Below are positions 42,077-52,033 of a DNA stretch of 64,000 nt, in pieces. The DNA is from Marinitoga lauensis (GTDB lineage Bacteria; Thermotogota; Thermotogae; Petrotogales; Petrotogaceae). A program made the translations under genes and the position numbers. Every line of letters begins with the position of its first letter. Position 1 is the stretch's first letter. The stretch is from contig NZ_QHLX01000003.1 of the NCBI RefSeq assembly GCF_004135675.1, positions 1-64,000 on the forward strand, given 5' to 3'. The notes beneath the pieces were generated by a model, which saw only the letters and a program-made list of their open reading frames with translations, was not told the DNA's origin and did no database searches.

Positions 42077-43333
42077 TTAATCTTTGTTATTAAAAATTTC
42101 TTCAACAAATTTCCATAAGCCAGTTCCATTGGAGCCTTTTACGTAAATAAAAGCTTTTGGAATATTTAAAATTCTAAAAACCTCATTTTTATCTCGCAAG
42201 AATTTTATATCTTTGAAATCAAATTTCTTTTGTGGATCGTAAAAATAAATTTCATCAAAAAAATCCTTAGCTTTTTCAATTATTTCTTGATGATATTCAT
42301 AGCTTTGTTCTCCTATTTCCAGAACTTCCGCCATTAATAATATCTTTTTATTATCAAAATCCATTTTTTTAAAACTTTCAAAAGCAGCCAAAAAAGCTTC
42401 TTTTGAAGCATTATATGCATCGTTTATAATAATAGAATCCTTAAATTGTTTCAATTTAAATCTTTTTTCCGGTAATTTAAAACCTGAAATATAAAAAGGA
42501 TCTAAAGGTATTTCGAAATAAAGAGAAACCATTAAAGCGGCTAATGCATCCATTAATTGTCCTTTATTCCATATTCCGGTAAATGTAAGCATTAAATTTT
42601 CACCATAAATATTATAAAAAACTCGTGTATTTCCATTTAGATATTCAAAATCAATTAGATAACCATCATTTTCTTTTTTTTCGCCAAACTTAAAAACTTT
42701 AATATCTGAAGGATATTTTATATTTAATAACGGCTCATCGCCGTTAATAAATACAATACCGGGTTTTTCAGCGTATGACAAAATTTTTAATTTTTCTTCT
42801 GCTATTTTTTCTCTTGTTTTGAAAAATTCCAGATGTGAACTTCCTATATTAAGTATTATAGAAACATTTGGATTGTAATATTTAGAGAGATATTTTATAT
42901 CATTTTCCTTTCTTAAACCCATTTCCAGGATTGAAACTGGTTGATTTTTATAGTTATTTAATATACTTAGAGGAATACCTATCTCAGTATTATAGTTTTT
43001 TTCTGTTGTAAAAACATTAAATCCATATGATAATAAATGAAAAAGGAAAAACTTTGTAGTAGTTTTTCCATTTGAACCTGTAATGCCTATTCTAATTTTG
43101 GAATATTTTTTTAAGTTTTTTGAGGCAATATCATTTATATAATTAATTACATTATCCACCAGAATAATATTATTTTTAATATAATTTCTTTTTTCTTCAA
43201 CTATAGCGCTATTAGCTCCTTTGTTAAAGGCATCATTGACAAAGTCATGACCGTTACTATGTTCTCCTTTTATAGCAATAAAAATATCTCCTTCTTTAAC
43301 ACTTCTTGAATCTATTTCATAATGATTATTCAT
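42077..43333 (-). CDS. murF: UDP-N-acetylmuramoyl-tripeptide-D-alanyl-D-alanine ligase
   Basis: 418 residues. It adds D-Ala-D-Ala to the precursor. N-terminal DSRSVKEGDIFIAIKGEHSNGHDFV, ATP loop GITGSNGKTTTKFF, TEKNYNTEIGIPLSIL, EMGLRKENDI and IINDAYNASKEAF are MurF signatures. Uninterrupted. Its start overlaps the murE stop (ATGA). Confidence 0.94.
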   Translation of the reverse strand: MNNHYEIDSRSVKEGDIFIAIKGEHSNGHDFVNDAFNKGANSAIVEEKRNYIKNNIILVDNVINYINDIASKNLKKYSKIRIGITGSNGKTTTKFFLFHLLSYGFNVFTTEKNYNTEIGIPLSILNNYKNQPVSILEMGLRKENDIKYLSKYYNPNVSIILNIGSSHLEFFKTREKIAEEKLKILSYAEKPGIVFINGDEPLLNIKYPSDIKVFKFGEKKENDGYLIDFEYLNGNTRVFYNIYGENLMLTFTGIWNKGQLMDALAALMVSLYFEIPLDPFYISGFKLPEKRFKLKQFKDSIIINDAYNASKEAFLAAFESFKKMDFDNKKILLMAEVLEIGEQSYEYHQEIIEKAKDFFDEIYFYDPQKKFDFKDIKFLRDKNEVFRILNIPKAFIYVKGSNGTGLWKFVEEIFNNKD

Positions 43334-44817
43334 CTCTTCATCACCTTTCTGAATTTTTGAACAATATCATATGCAACTTCATAATCATTAAAAAGTATTT
43401 TTTTCCCATTTTCATAGAGTTGAAATTTTTCGTGTCCTCTTCCAGCAATAATAACGATGTCATCTCTTGAAGCAAAACTAACTGCTGCTTTTATAGCAGT
43501 TTTTCTATCTCTGATAACAATAAATGTTTTTTCTTTATCTATTCCTTCTAATATATGTTCTACTATTTCATCGGGATCGTCATCTTTTGGATCATCATCT
43601 GTAATTACTATTAAATCACTATATCTGGAAGCAATTTCTCCCATTATTTTTCTTTTGCCAATGTCAGCAGCACCTCCGGCACCGAATACAAGAATAATTC
43701 TCCCTTTTGTGATTTTTCTGGCGCTTTTTAAAACCTTTTCTAAAGCGTCTGGAGTATGTGCAAAATCAATATACACCTTATACTCAATATCTTTTGTATT
43801 TTCAACAAGTTGGAATCTTCCTGGAACACCATTGAAAGTTAAAAATCCGTGTCTTATTGTTTCATTATCTACCTTCATTAATTTTAAAGCGATAAATGCA
43901 GCAGTGATATTTTGTGCGTTATATTCGCCAATTAAATGTGTGTGGATTTTATTTTCTGTCCCATCGGGTTCTGTTATAATAAAACTCATTTGAGAATTAT
44001 TATATTCAACATTTGATATCTTATAATCTGCAACTTTATTAAAGCCATAAGTTATAATATTATCCTTCTCCAATGGAACTTCATTTAGATTTATACAGTC
44101 TAAATTAATGATTCCATATCCTGTATTTTTTAATTGTTTAAATAGAGATAATTTTGTTTTTTTGTATTCTTTAAAGTCTTTATGATAGTCAAGATGGTCT
44201 CTTGTTATATTTGTTAAAATTGCAATGGAAAAAGGGATTTTGTATATCCTTTTTTGATCGATAGCATGTGATGAAACTTCAAGGCAGATATTTTTTATGG
44301 ACCTTTCTCTTGAAAGACTTAAGATTTTTGCAATTTCATCTACACCTGGCGTGGTGTTATATGGTTCATAAAGTAATTCGTCTCCAACTTTAATCCCAAC
44401 TGTACTTATCAAAGAACTATTTTTTTCTCCCTGCGTCAAAACATAATGAATTAAAGAAATTACTGTTGTTTTTCCGTTCGTTCCAGTAACTCCTATAATA
44501 TTAAAATCATCAAAGTTTATGTTATAATATGCATAATTAAGCAAAGCATAAGCTTTTTTTGTATCGCTAACCAGAATATATGGATGAGATTGTGGCACTT
44601 TTTTCGGATTTTCAGCAATGATTAAAGCAGCTTTAAATTCTATTGCGGTTTTTATAAAATCGTGGCCATCAAAATATGTTCCTTTTATACAAACAAAAAC
44701 CGATCCCGGTTTTATTTTATTTGTATTATTGGTAAAGAATGTATATTCTTTTTCCAAAGGAAAATTGTATTCAATGATTAAGTTATCCAACACATCAATA
44801 ATCTTATGGCCAATCAT
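43330..44817 (-). CDS. murE: UDP-MurNAc-L-Ala-D-Glu ligase MurE (third-residue adding)
   Basis: 495 residues; first gene of the mur cluster. N-terminal KIKPGSVFVCIKGTYFDGHDF, ATP loop GVTGTNGKTTVISLI, NTTPG, EVSSHAIDQKRI, NITRDHLDYHKDF and VYIDFAHTPDALEKVL are typical. The amino-acid specificity loop, DNPR in diaminopimelate enzymes, reads ITDDDPKDDDP here. Thermotoga maritima MurE, which adds lysine (D and L), also departs from DNPR, so the third peptide residue is probably lysine rather than diaminopimelate; this is inference. Confidence 0.93.
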   Translation of the reverse strand: MIGHKIIDVLDNLIIEYNFPLEKEYTFFTNNTNKIKPGSVFVCIKGTYFDGHDFIKTAIEFKAALIIAENPKKVPQSHPYILVSDTKKAYALLNYAYYNINFDDFNIIGVTGTNGKTTVISLIHYVLTQGEKNSSLISTVGIKVGDELLYEPYNTTPGVDEIAKILSLSRERSIKNICLEVSSHAIDQKRIYKIPFSIAILTNITRDHLDYHKDFKEYKKTKLSLFKQLKNTGYGIINLDCINLNEVPLEKDNIITYGFNKVADYKISNVEYNNSQMSFIITEPDGTENKIHTHLIGEYNAQNITAAFIALKLMKVDNETIRHGFLTFNGVPGRFQLVENTKDIEYKVYIDFAHTPDALEKVLKSARKITKGRIILVFGAGGAADIGKRKIMGEIASRYSDLIVITDDDPKDDDPDEIVEHILEGIDKEKTFIVIRDRKTAIKAAVSFASRDDIVIIAGRGHEKFQLYENGKKILFNDYEVAYDIVQKFRKVMKR

Positions 44818-44850
44818 AATATCACGCTCCCATATATCATTTCTTAACTA

Positions 44851-44879
44851 ATTTTACACCAATAATTAATTTTTTACAA
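44851..44879 (-). promoter_or_regulatory. Promoter of the mur cluster
   Basis: Minus-strand TTGTAA, 17 bp, TAAAAT ending about 33 bp before the murE ATG. It is divergent from the hrcA promoter and CIRCE. Confidence 0.55.
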
Positions 44880-44903
44880 CCCTTTTTTTATGTTATCATA
44901 TAA

Positions 44904-44929
44904 TTAGCACTCAAAAAAAGGAGTGATAA
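44904..44929 (+). promoter_or_regulatory. CIRCE operator of hrcA-grpE-dnaJ
   Basis: TTAGCACTC, 8 nt (AAAAAAAG), GAGTGATAA. The CIRCE consensus is TTAGCACTC-N9-GAGTGCTAA: one base differs in the right arm, and the spacer is one short, which an A-run deletion would explain. A TATAAT (44899-44904) abuts the left arm and the RBS (GGAG) lies in the right arm, so HrcA binding would block both transcription and translation initiation. Confidence 0.9.
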
Positions 44930-44930
44930 A

Positions 44931-45941
44931 ATGCCGAAAGAATTGAGCAACAGACAAAAAAAAGTTTTATTTTCTATAATAGAAAATTTCATAAAAGAAA
45001 AAAAACCTATAAGTTCATCGGAAATATTAAAAAAATCTAATTTAAGTGTTAGCTCTGCTACTATCAGGAATGATATGCAGAAATTGCAACATCTTGATCT
45101 TATATTCCAACCGCATTCAAGCGCTGGAAGAATCCCCACAGATAAGGCTTTAAGATTATATTTTGAAGCAATAAAAGAGAGTTTTTCTGTGAAAAGTAAA
45201 AATATTGAATTGCCACAGGATTATAAGTTTTATGATATAAATATTATGTTTGATAAGTTTTCAAAGATGCTTTCTGAGCTAACTAATAGTCTGGTTATTC
45301 TGGAATTGCCAGACTCAAGGTATATATATATAACAAGAGCTGTGGTTTCAGATTTAACGAATGATTTTTATCAAATAACCTTGATGACGAATTTAGGATT
45401 ATCTATTACAAGAACTGTGGAAAAATTCGGATTTCCATCTCCTAAAGAACTTGAAAAAATATTAAATAATGGATTGATTGGAAAATCCATGCATGAAATT
45501 ATTAATATTATAAAGTCAAAAAGTATAGAAAAAGAACAGGATATTAGATTAATGAATTTATATAATCTTGTATTTTTATTGGCGGAAGAATTTTTTAGGA
45601 ATAAATTTATTGTAAATGGATTGGCAAAAGTTATCTCTTCAGGATATTTTAACACAAAAGAGATAGTTTTTCTATCTAAAGTTGTAGAGGAAGATAAAAT
45701 GAAAGTTCAGTTATTATCATTGAAACCTTTTGATATTGAAATAAAAACTACTATAGGAAATGAATTTGGCATTAATGAATTGAGAAATTTTATAATGATT
45801 GAAACGTCATACTGTCATAATGCAAATCCTCTCGGAAAAGTTGCGCTATTGACATTTAAATATAGCAATTATAAAAGAATATACACTATTTTAAATGAAT
45901 ATACTTCCAGATTATCTAAAATAATATCAAAAAATTTATAA
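44931..45941 (+). CDS. hrcA: Heat-inducible repressor HrcA
   Basis: 336 residues. HrcA dimers bind CIRCE and repress chaperone genes; GroEL helps keep HrcA active. N-terminal winged helix (LSVSSATIRNDMQKLQHLDL, followed by QPHSSAGRIPTDKALRLYF) and a C-terminal GAF-like dimerisation domain ending with the typical GKVALLTFKYSNYKRI-type phrase are present. The CIRCE site overlaps its own RBS. First gene of a ten-gene same-strand run. Confidence 0.95.
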   Translation: MPKELSNRQKKVLFSIIENFIKEKKPISSSEILKKSNLSVSSATIRNDMQKLQHLDLIFQPHSSAGRIPTDKALRLYFEAIKESFSVKSKNIELPQDYKFYDINIMFDKFSKMLSELTNSLVILELPDSRYIYITRAVVSDLTNDFYQITLMTNLGLSITRTVEKFGFPSPKELEKILNNGLIGKSMHEIINIIKSKSIEKEQDIRLMNLYNLVFLLAEEFFRNKFIVNGLAKVISSGYFNTKEIVFLSKVVEEDKMKVQLLSLKPFDIEIKTTIGNEFGINELRNFIMIETSYCHNANPLGKVALLTFKYSNYKRIYTILNEYTSRLSKIISKNL

Positions 45942-45953
45942 GGAGGGATTTTA

Positions 45954-46603
45954 ATGCCACAGAAAAAAAGAAAATGGAAGTTGAAAATAAAAGCGTAAAA
46001 AGAAAAGAACAGGAGTTAGATAAAGATATGGAGGATTTAAAAAAAGAAATAGAAGAGTTAAAAAAGGAACTGGAAAATCAAAAAGGTGAAAAAGAAAAAT
46101 TGATAGGGGAATATGAAAAAATAAAGAATTATGCTATTAATTTAAAAGTAGATTTTGAAAATTATAAAGACATTGTTCAGAAAGAAAAAATTAGAATAAA
46201 AAAAGAAGCAAAAGAAAGCGTAATAAAGCAATTATTACCGATATATAAAAACTTTTCAATTGTAATGAATAATAGAGAAAATCTTGATATCTTCGCCCAG
46301 GGGTTGAAATGGTTTATAAATCATTTGTTAAAACAATTGAAGATATTGGTGTTGAATTTATTAACCCTAACAAAAATGATAAATTTGATCCTTTTGAACA
46401 TGATGCTATTGAGAAAGTTGAAACTGATGAGGTAGAAGAATATCATATATATAGTCTGGAATCACCAGGAATAAAATTAGATGGTAAAATAATTGAACCG
46501 GCAAAGGTAAAAGTTGCCATAAAACCTTCAAATAAAAGGAAGAAGTCAAAGAGAAAGAAGAATCAAAAGAGGAAGAAACAAATGAAAAAGAAAGGGTGAA
46601 TGA
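45954..46603 (+). CDS. grpE: Nucleotide-exchange factor GrpE
   Basis: About 217 residues after four single-base repairs (near 45966, 46312, 46537 and 46595). GrpE releases ADP from DnaK. It has an N-terminal long Lys/Glu coiled coil ([19 protein letters not shown]), then [44 protein letters not shown] and FDPFEHDAI in the order of the family. Strong AGGAGGG RBS at the start. The corrected C-terminus is very Glu/Lys-rich, and its stop overlaps the dnaJ ATG. The number of breaks makes the exact protein sequence uncertain. Confidence 0.88.
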
Positions 46604-47736
46604 TATTGAATCAGAAGAAGGATTATTATGGGATATTAGGAATTTCCAAAAACGCAACACCAGAAGAGATAAAAAAAGCATATAGACAATTGGTTAAAAA
46701 ATGGCATCCAGATAGACATCAGGAAAACAAAAAAGAAGCAGAAGAAAAATTTAAGGAAATACAAGAAGCATATGAAGTTTTAAGCGATCCTCAGAAAAAA
46801 GCTCTTTATGATAGATTTGGTTTTGTTCCAGAAAACGGTATGCCGCCTCCTGGCCAGGGGGAGGAAGAGGTGGATTTGAAGATTTATTTGAAGACCTATT
46901 TGGCAATTTTGGAGATTTTGGTGGAACATTTTCTGATATATTTGATATGTTTATGGGTGGAGGAACTTCTTCTCAGAAAAGGCAGAGAACATCAAAACCT
47001 CCAGTTAGAGGAGAAGATAAATTTTTCTCAATTACAGTTGATTTAAAGGATGTATTAAATGATATAAAAAAGCATATAGAATACGATAGGTATACTGTAT
47101 GTAAGGCATGTAATGGAACTGGAGCAAAAAATGGGACAAGTTTCACCACATGTCCAAGATGTAATGGAACAGGTACAATAAAGGAAGAAGAAAGAACCTT
47201 TTTTGGAGTATTTGTTAGAAATTATCAATGTCCAACCTGTCATGGTGAAGGAAAAATAATAAATGAACGCTGTGACGTGTGTCATGGTAGTGGAAAAATA
47301 TTACATAGGGAAAAATAGATATAACAATACCAGCAGGTGTGGAAGATGGATACACTTTTAGAATACCAAATAAAGGAAATGACGGTAAAAATGGTGGGCC
47401 ATCGGGAGATTTGATAATTAAGGTTAATGTAAGAAGACATCCGAAATTTGTAAGAAATGGTAACAATTTAGAAACTACAGTAGATATTGATTATGTACAG
47501 GCTTTATTAGGTGCAACTATAGATTTAGAATTGTTAAATGGAAAAACAACACTAAAGATTCCAGAAGGGATAAATCCCGGCACAGTTCTTGTTTTAAAAG
47601 GACATGGGTTGCCCGATTTTAGAACAGGAAAATTTGGTGATTTATATGTAAAGATAAATGTTAGAATTAAAAAACCAGGCTTAAGGGAAAAGAAACTGTT
47701 GAAAGAAATTGCTAAATTAAAAAGACTGGGGAATAA
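46600..47736 (+). CDS. dnaJ: Chaperone DnaJ
   Basis: About 379 residues after repair. J domain with WHPDRH, Gly/Phe-rich linker ([19 protein letters not shown] after adding a G near 46860), zinc domain with four CxxCxGxG repeats ([32 protein letters not shown]) and the substrate-binding C-terminal domains ([22 protein letters not shown]). An A is missing near 47315. A G missing near 47730 explains the apparent run-on into the next gene; with it the protein ends KRLGE. The dnaK gene is not in the window. Confidence 0.94.
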
Positions 47737-47739
47737 ATT

Positions 47740-48629
47740 TTGGAAAAAAGATTTGACCTTAAAAAGGAAACTGTTAATTATATTATAATAACAATTGGAA
47801 CTTTATTAACAGCATTGGGAATTGTGTTATTTCTTGATCCATTTTCTATAGTTGCTGGTGGCGTCAGTGGCCTTGCTATTGTTTTAAAGAATTTATTCGG
47901 TTGGTGGCTTGGATTACAAATGTTAATTTATAATATAATCCTTTTTGCTTTGGGATTTTGGCTATTAGGTGTGGGTTTGGTTTTAAAAGTATATATGCAG
48001 CACTATTGTTATCATTTTCAATTGATTACTTTGAACAGGTCTGGCATTTGGATTCAAAAATGAAATCATTATTATTAAATTCAAATTTTAATATTGATCC
48101 ATTACTGATAAGTGCAATTTATGGTGGTGTTTTAGCAGGTATTGGTATAGGACTTGTTATATGGAGAAATGCCTCAACCGGCGGTACTGATATTATAGCA
48201 ATGATAATAAACAAATATTTTCACGTTTCAACTGGAAAAGGCCTTTTGCTGGTTGATACATTGGTTACAATGTCAGCATTTTTGATTAATCCAATTGTTC
48301 CTATGTTTGGCGTCATTACCATTTTTGTTACGTCAAAAATGATAGACACTGTGGTTGAAGGATTTGAGGCAACAAGAACAGTGTTGGTTATAAGCGAAAA
48401 ATATGATAAAATTAAAGAGATGATATTTGAAAAACTCGATAGAGGAGTTACTTTTTTAAATGGTGAGGGTGGATATACATCAAAAGAACGAAAGATTTTA
48501 ATGGTTGTATTAACAAGAAGAGAAATCGGAGAGTTGAGAAGGATAATAAAAAATATTGATGATAAAGCGTTTGTAAGTATATTTCCAAATTCAGAGACTT
48601 TGGGATATGGATTTAAGAGGTTAAGATAG
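47740..48629 (+). CDS. YitT-family membrane protein (DUF161 + DUF2179)
   Basis: About 296 residues from a TTG start, chosen because GGGGAA lies 8 nt upstream and the reading matches the family (MEKRFDLKKETVNYIIITIG). Five or six TM helices, GIVLFLDPFSIVAGGVSGLAI, a conserved RNASTGGTDIIAMIINK and a cytoplasmic C-terminal DUF2179 domain (GVTFLNGEGGYTSKERKILMVVL). Function is unknown across the family. One G missing near 47975 explains the break. Coupled to dnaJ by a 3-bp gap. Confidence 0.88.
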
Positions 48630-48640
48630 GAGGTTGAGTT

Positions 48641-49975
48641 GTGGACGACCCCAGTAGTTATAAGGATATTATAGTTATGATTTTAGAAATAGTTACATTG
48701 TTGTTTTTATCAGCGTTTTTTTCTGCATCGGAGACAGCATTAACTTCTATGAGCAGATTGAAGATAAAGGATTTAATAGAAAGTGAAGATGATGAAAAAT
48801 CCAAAGAAAATCTTCACAACTTTTTGCATCATCCGAATCAATTATTGACCACGATTCTTGTGATGAATAATCTGGTAAATATTCTGGTTTCTTCTTTGAC
48901 AACGGCCTTTATTATTGAATTGGTACCAGGAAATGCAGGAAAAGCTGTGGGAATAGTTACTGGCGTTTTGACATTAATGATACTAATTTTTGGTGAAATA
49001 ACACCTAAAGTTTATGCAAGAGAAAATACAGAAAAATTCTTTAATTTTGTATTTCCTGTAATTTCATTTTTAACCTATATATTAAAACCAATAATATGGT
49101 TGCTGGTAAATATTTCTAATTTTTTCATTAAATTATTTGGTGGAGAAAAGATAAGTGAAGCACCTTTTATAACAGAAGACGAAATAATGAATTATCTTGA
49201 TATTGGACATGAAGAAGGAGTTATAGAAAAAGATGAAAAATTCATAATGAAAAGGGGTTTAGAATTAAAAGAAATTTCTGTAAAAGAAATAATGACTCCA
49301 AGGGTTGATATAATTGCTATTTCAGAGGAAGATACATTAAATGAGTTAATAAAAATAATAAATGAAGAAGGATACTCAAGGATACCAATATACAAAGAAT
49401 CAATAGATAATATAATAGGGGTTTGTTATGCAAAAGATGTATTTAAAATTCTTGAAAAAGAAGGATTAAATGAAGATGTTTTGAAGATTAATATAAAAAA
49501 TATTATGCACAAAGTAGAATTTATTCCTTTAACTATGAAAGTTAGAGATGTTATGAAATTGTTTTTAGAGAAACATACTCATATGGCTATTGTAGTTGAT
49601 GAATATGGTGGAACAGCAGGATTGGTAACCCTGGAAGATATATTGGAAGAATTAACAGGAGAAATACTGGATGAATACGATATAGTATCTGAAGAAATTA
49701 ATATAGTAAAGCTTGGTAAAAATATATATCTGGTTAATGGGACAACCCCTATTAATGACGTAGAAAGAGAATTAGATCTGGAATTGCCAGATACTGATTT
49801 TGAAACAATAGGTGGACTATTATTAGAGGAATTTGAGAGATTTCCAAAAGCAGGAGAAAAGATTACATTAGAAGGAGTTATTTTTGAAATTGTATCTGTA
49901 TCAAAAAATAAAATTGATAAAGTAAAAATTACTGTTAAGGAGGATTTTAATGAAAACAAATCAAGAGAAGTTTGA
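48641..49975 (+). CDS. CNNM/CorC-type hemolysin-family transporter (DUF21-CBS-CorC_HlyC)
   Basis: 444 residues from GTG 48641 (GGAGGT upstream). N-terminal DUF21 with four TM helices (FFSASETALTSMSRLKIKDL), two CBS domains (MTPRVDIIAISEEDTLNEL and ..MHKVEFIPLTMKVRDVMKL), and a C-terminal CorC/HlyC domain (DEYGGTAGLVTLEDILEELTGEI; FETIGGLLLEEFERFPKAGE). Homologues move Mg2+ or help cobalt/magnesium resistance; the hemolysin name is historical. The end overlaps cdd by 26 bp. Confidence 0.9.
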   Translation: MDDPSSYKDIIVMILEIVTLLFLSAFFSASETALTSMSRLKIKDLIESEDDEKSKENLHNFLHHPNQLLTTILVMNNLVNILVSSLTTAFIIELVPGNAGKAVGIVTGVLTLMILIFGEITPKVYARENTEKFFNFVFPVISFLTYILKPIIWLLVNISNFFIKLFGGEKISEAPFITEDEIMNYLDIGHEEGVIEKDEKFIMKRGLELKEISVKEIMTPRVDIIAISEEDTLNELIKIINEEGYSRIPIYKESIDNIIGVCYAKDVFKILEKEGLNEDVLKINIKNIMHKVEFIPLTMKVRDVMKLFLEKHTHMAIVVDEYGGTAGLVTLEDILEELTGEILDEYDIVSEEINIVKLGKNIYLVNGTTPINDVERELDLELPDTDFETIGGLLLEEFERFPKAGEKITLEGVIFEIVSVSKNKIDKVKITVKEDFNENKSREV

Positions 49976-50348
49976 ACTATTATATAAAAAGGCTAAAGAA
50001 GCGTTAAATAATTCTTATTCTCCATATTCAAAATTTAAAGTCGGAGCGGCTTTAATTACAAAAAGCGGTAAAATATATACAGGTACAAATGTTGAAAATG
50101 CATCTTATGGATTATCAATGTGTGCAGAAAGAATAGCAATATTTAAGGCAGTGTCAGAAGGGGAAAAGGATTTTGAGGCATTAGTTGTAATTGGGGATAC
50201 AGATGAACCAATAAGCCCATGTGGCGCGTGTAGACAGGTTATTGCAGAATTTGGTGTAGACGAAGTTATACTAACAAATTTAAAAAAAGATTTAAAAATC
50301 ATGAGTGTTGAAGAATTACTTCCGTATGGTTTTTCCGGGAAGAGCTAA
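49950..50348 (+). CDS. cdd: Cytidine deaminase
   Basis: 132 residues. It deaminates cytidine and deoxycytidine for pyrimidine salvage. Zinc site: NASYGLSMCAERIAI (Cys and catalytic Glu) and ISPCGACRQVIAEF (two Cys). YSPYSKFKVGAALI near the N-terminus is typical. Short tetrameric form. RBS AAGGAGG within the upstream gene. Confidence 0.95.
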   Translation: MKTNQEKFELLYKKAKEALNNSYSPYSKFKVGAALITKSGKIYTGTNVENASYGLSMCAERIAIFKAVSEGEKDFEALVVIGDTDEPISPCGACRQVIAEFGVDEVILTNLKKDLKIMSVEELLPYGFSGKS

Positions 50349-51494
50349 ATGATAAAAATACTGATAATAGATGAAAATGAAGACCATCGTTTCTTTTTAA
50401 AGTATTTGTTTTCAAATGAAAATGAGATTCTGAAAATATTGGAGTTCAATGAAGAATTTAAGGTATATGAAGCAAAGAACGGATTAGAAGGTATAAGGAT
50501 GGCTCAATTACATGAGCCAAATATTGTTATATTAGAAGAAAAACTCCCTGAAATGAATGGAATTGAAGTTTGTGAGAAACTAAAATTGATGAAAAGAAAT
50601 TTCGATGTTCCTATAATCTTTTTTACAGCAGTAAATGATTTAAATACTAAAGAAAAAGCTTTTAAAATTGGGGCATCTGATTATATTGTAAAACCAGCTC
50701 ATCCGTATGAAATTTTAATAAGGGTGAAAAAACACCTTGATTTTTATAATACGCAAAAAAAGCTAAAACAAACACTGAAAAACTATGAAAAAGATTTAAA
50801 AATAGCAAGAAATGTTCAAAGAAATTTATTGCCAAAAACAAAGAAAATTAATAATATTATGTTTGACTATATATATATTTCGTCGCATAATACCTCTGGA
50901 GATATGCTTGAAATAATTCCTATGGCTGATAATAAAACATTTGCATATATATATGATATTTCCGGTCACGGCGTAACTTCTGCTCTTTTGTCGATAATTG
51001 TTAAACAGGAAATAGATAGAATAGTAAATAATGAGAATATGACTGATTTAAAGGAGATAATATTAAAATTAGAGGAGAGCATAAAGGAATATTTTTTTGA
51101 TGGTAGATATTTTACAGGTATTTTTTCAATAATATCAGAGAATACTATTGAATATGTAAACTTAGCACATAGGGAAGTAATATTTTTAAAAAATAACCAT
51201 ATTGAATATGATAGAAGAACTGATTTCCCAATGGGAGTAGGTTTAATTAATTCAGATAATATAAATATATTTAAAAAAGAAATAGATAAAGATACATTTA
51301 TTGTATTTTATACTGATGGAATTTTAGATATGACTGATTTTACTGAAAAAGAATTATATAATATTCTGATTGCGAAAGAGTATAAAAGCATTAAGGAGAT
51401 AATAGATATATTGAAAGAAGCAATAGAAGGACATCTTGAGTGGAATTTCCCAAATGACGATATAACGGTGTTAGCATTAAAATGGGAGGAATAA
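50349..51494 (+). CDS. Receiver-like domain plus PP2C/SpoIIE phosphatase (RsbU-like)
   Basis: 381 residues. Residues 1-125 resemble a response-regulator receiver (acidic pair DE at 8-9, FFTA, YIVKPAHP), but the phospho-acceptor Asp is replaced by Glu63 (VILEEKLPEMNG), so it may be locked in an active-like state or not phosphorylated. A coiled-coil linker (to about 160) leads to a PP2C-type domain with SGDMLEIIPM, YIYDISGHGVTSALLS, FDGRYFTGIFSII and FYTDGILDM, and NDDITVLALK at the end, as in RsbU/SpoIIE. The likely substrate is a phospho-STAS protein such as that at 35921. It directly follows cdd. Confidence 0.88.
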   Translation: MIKILIIDENEDHRFFLKYLFSNENEILKILEFNEEFKVYEAKNGLEGIRMAQLHEPNIVILEEKLPEMNGIEVCEKLKLMKRNFDVPIIFFTAVNDLNTKEKAFKIGASDYIVKPAHPYEILIRVKKHLDFYNTQKKLKQTLKNYEKDLKIARNVQRNLLPKTKKINNIMFDYIYISSHNTSGDMLEIIPMADNKTFAYIYDISGHGVTSALLSIIVKQEIDRIVNNENMTDLKEIILKLEESIKEYFFDGRYFTGIFSIISENTIEYVNLAHREVIFLKNNHIEYDRRTDFPMGVGLINSDNINIFKKEIDKDTFIVFYTDGILDMTDFTEKELYNILIAKEYKSIKEIIDILKEAIEGHLEWNFPNDDITVLALKWEE

Positions 51495-51496
51495 GT

Positions 51497-52031
51497 ATGA
51501 ATTTTGAAGAAAAAGCATTGAATGAAGAAAAAGTATTTAAAGGGTTTTGCTTGATGTAAGAAAAGCAACTGTTGAATTGCCCAATGGGAAAAAATCAACA
51601 AGGGAGTTTGTTGTTCATCCTGGAGCTGTTGCAATTTTACCAATTGAAAGCAATAACGTATATTTAGTAGAGCAATATAGATTTCCAATAGGAAAGCACT
51701 TATTGGAAATACCAGCTGGAAAATTTGATGAACCTGGTGAAGTGCCGTTGGAATGTGGTAAAAGAGAATTGGAAGAAGAAATAGGGAAAAAAGCTAAAAC
51801 CTGGATATATCTTGGATATATTTATACAACCCCTGGATTTTCAAATGAAATAATTCATCTTTATTTAGCTAAGGATCTTGAGGAATCTAAAATGAATCTG
51901 GATGAAGATGAATTTTTAGAAGTAAAAAGATTTCAATTGATGAATTTGAAAAAATGGTGTTGAACAATGAAATAACAGATGCTAAAACAATAGCAGCGTA
52001 TACAAGAGCTAAATTACTAGGAGGGATATAA
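51497..52031 (+). CDS. NUDIX hydrolase, ADP-ribose pyrophosphatase type
   Basis: About 178 residues after repair. The Nudix box is complete: G in [10 protein letters not shown], then RELEEEIG. The preceding [18 protein letters not shown] and [14 protein letters not shown] are typical of ADP-ribose diphosphatases, which split ADP-ribose into AMP and ribose-5-phosphate. One G near 51542 and one G near 51940 are needed. With them the C-terminus reads [24 protein letters not shown]. It sits 2 bp after the RsbU-like gene and 2 bp before gltX. Confidence 0.88.
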
Positions 52032-52033
52032 AA

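Noticed and set aside
45954-47736. grpE and dnaJ as pseudogenes
   Set aside because: All breaks are single-base homopolymer deletions and every catalytic or zinc motif is intact after repair.
46600-48629. DnaJ running on into the YitT-like membrane protein
   Set aside because: Adding one G near 47730 ends DnaJ as KRLGE, with TTG as start of the next gene.
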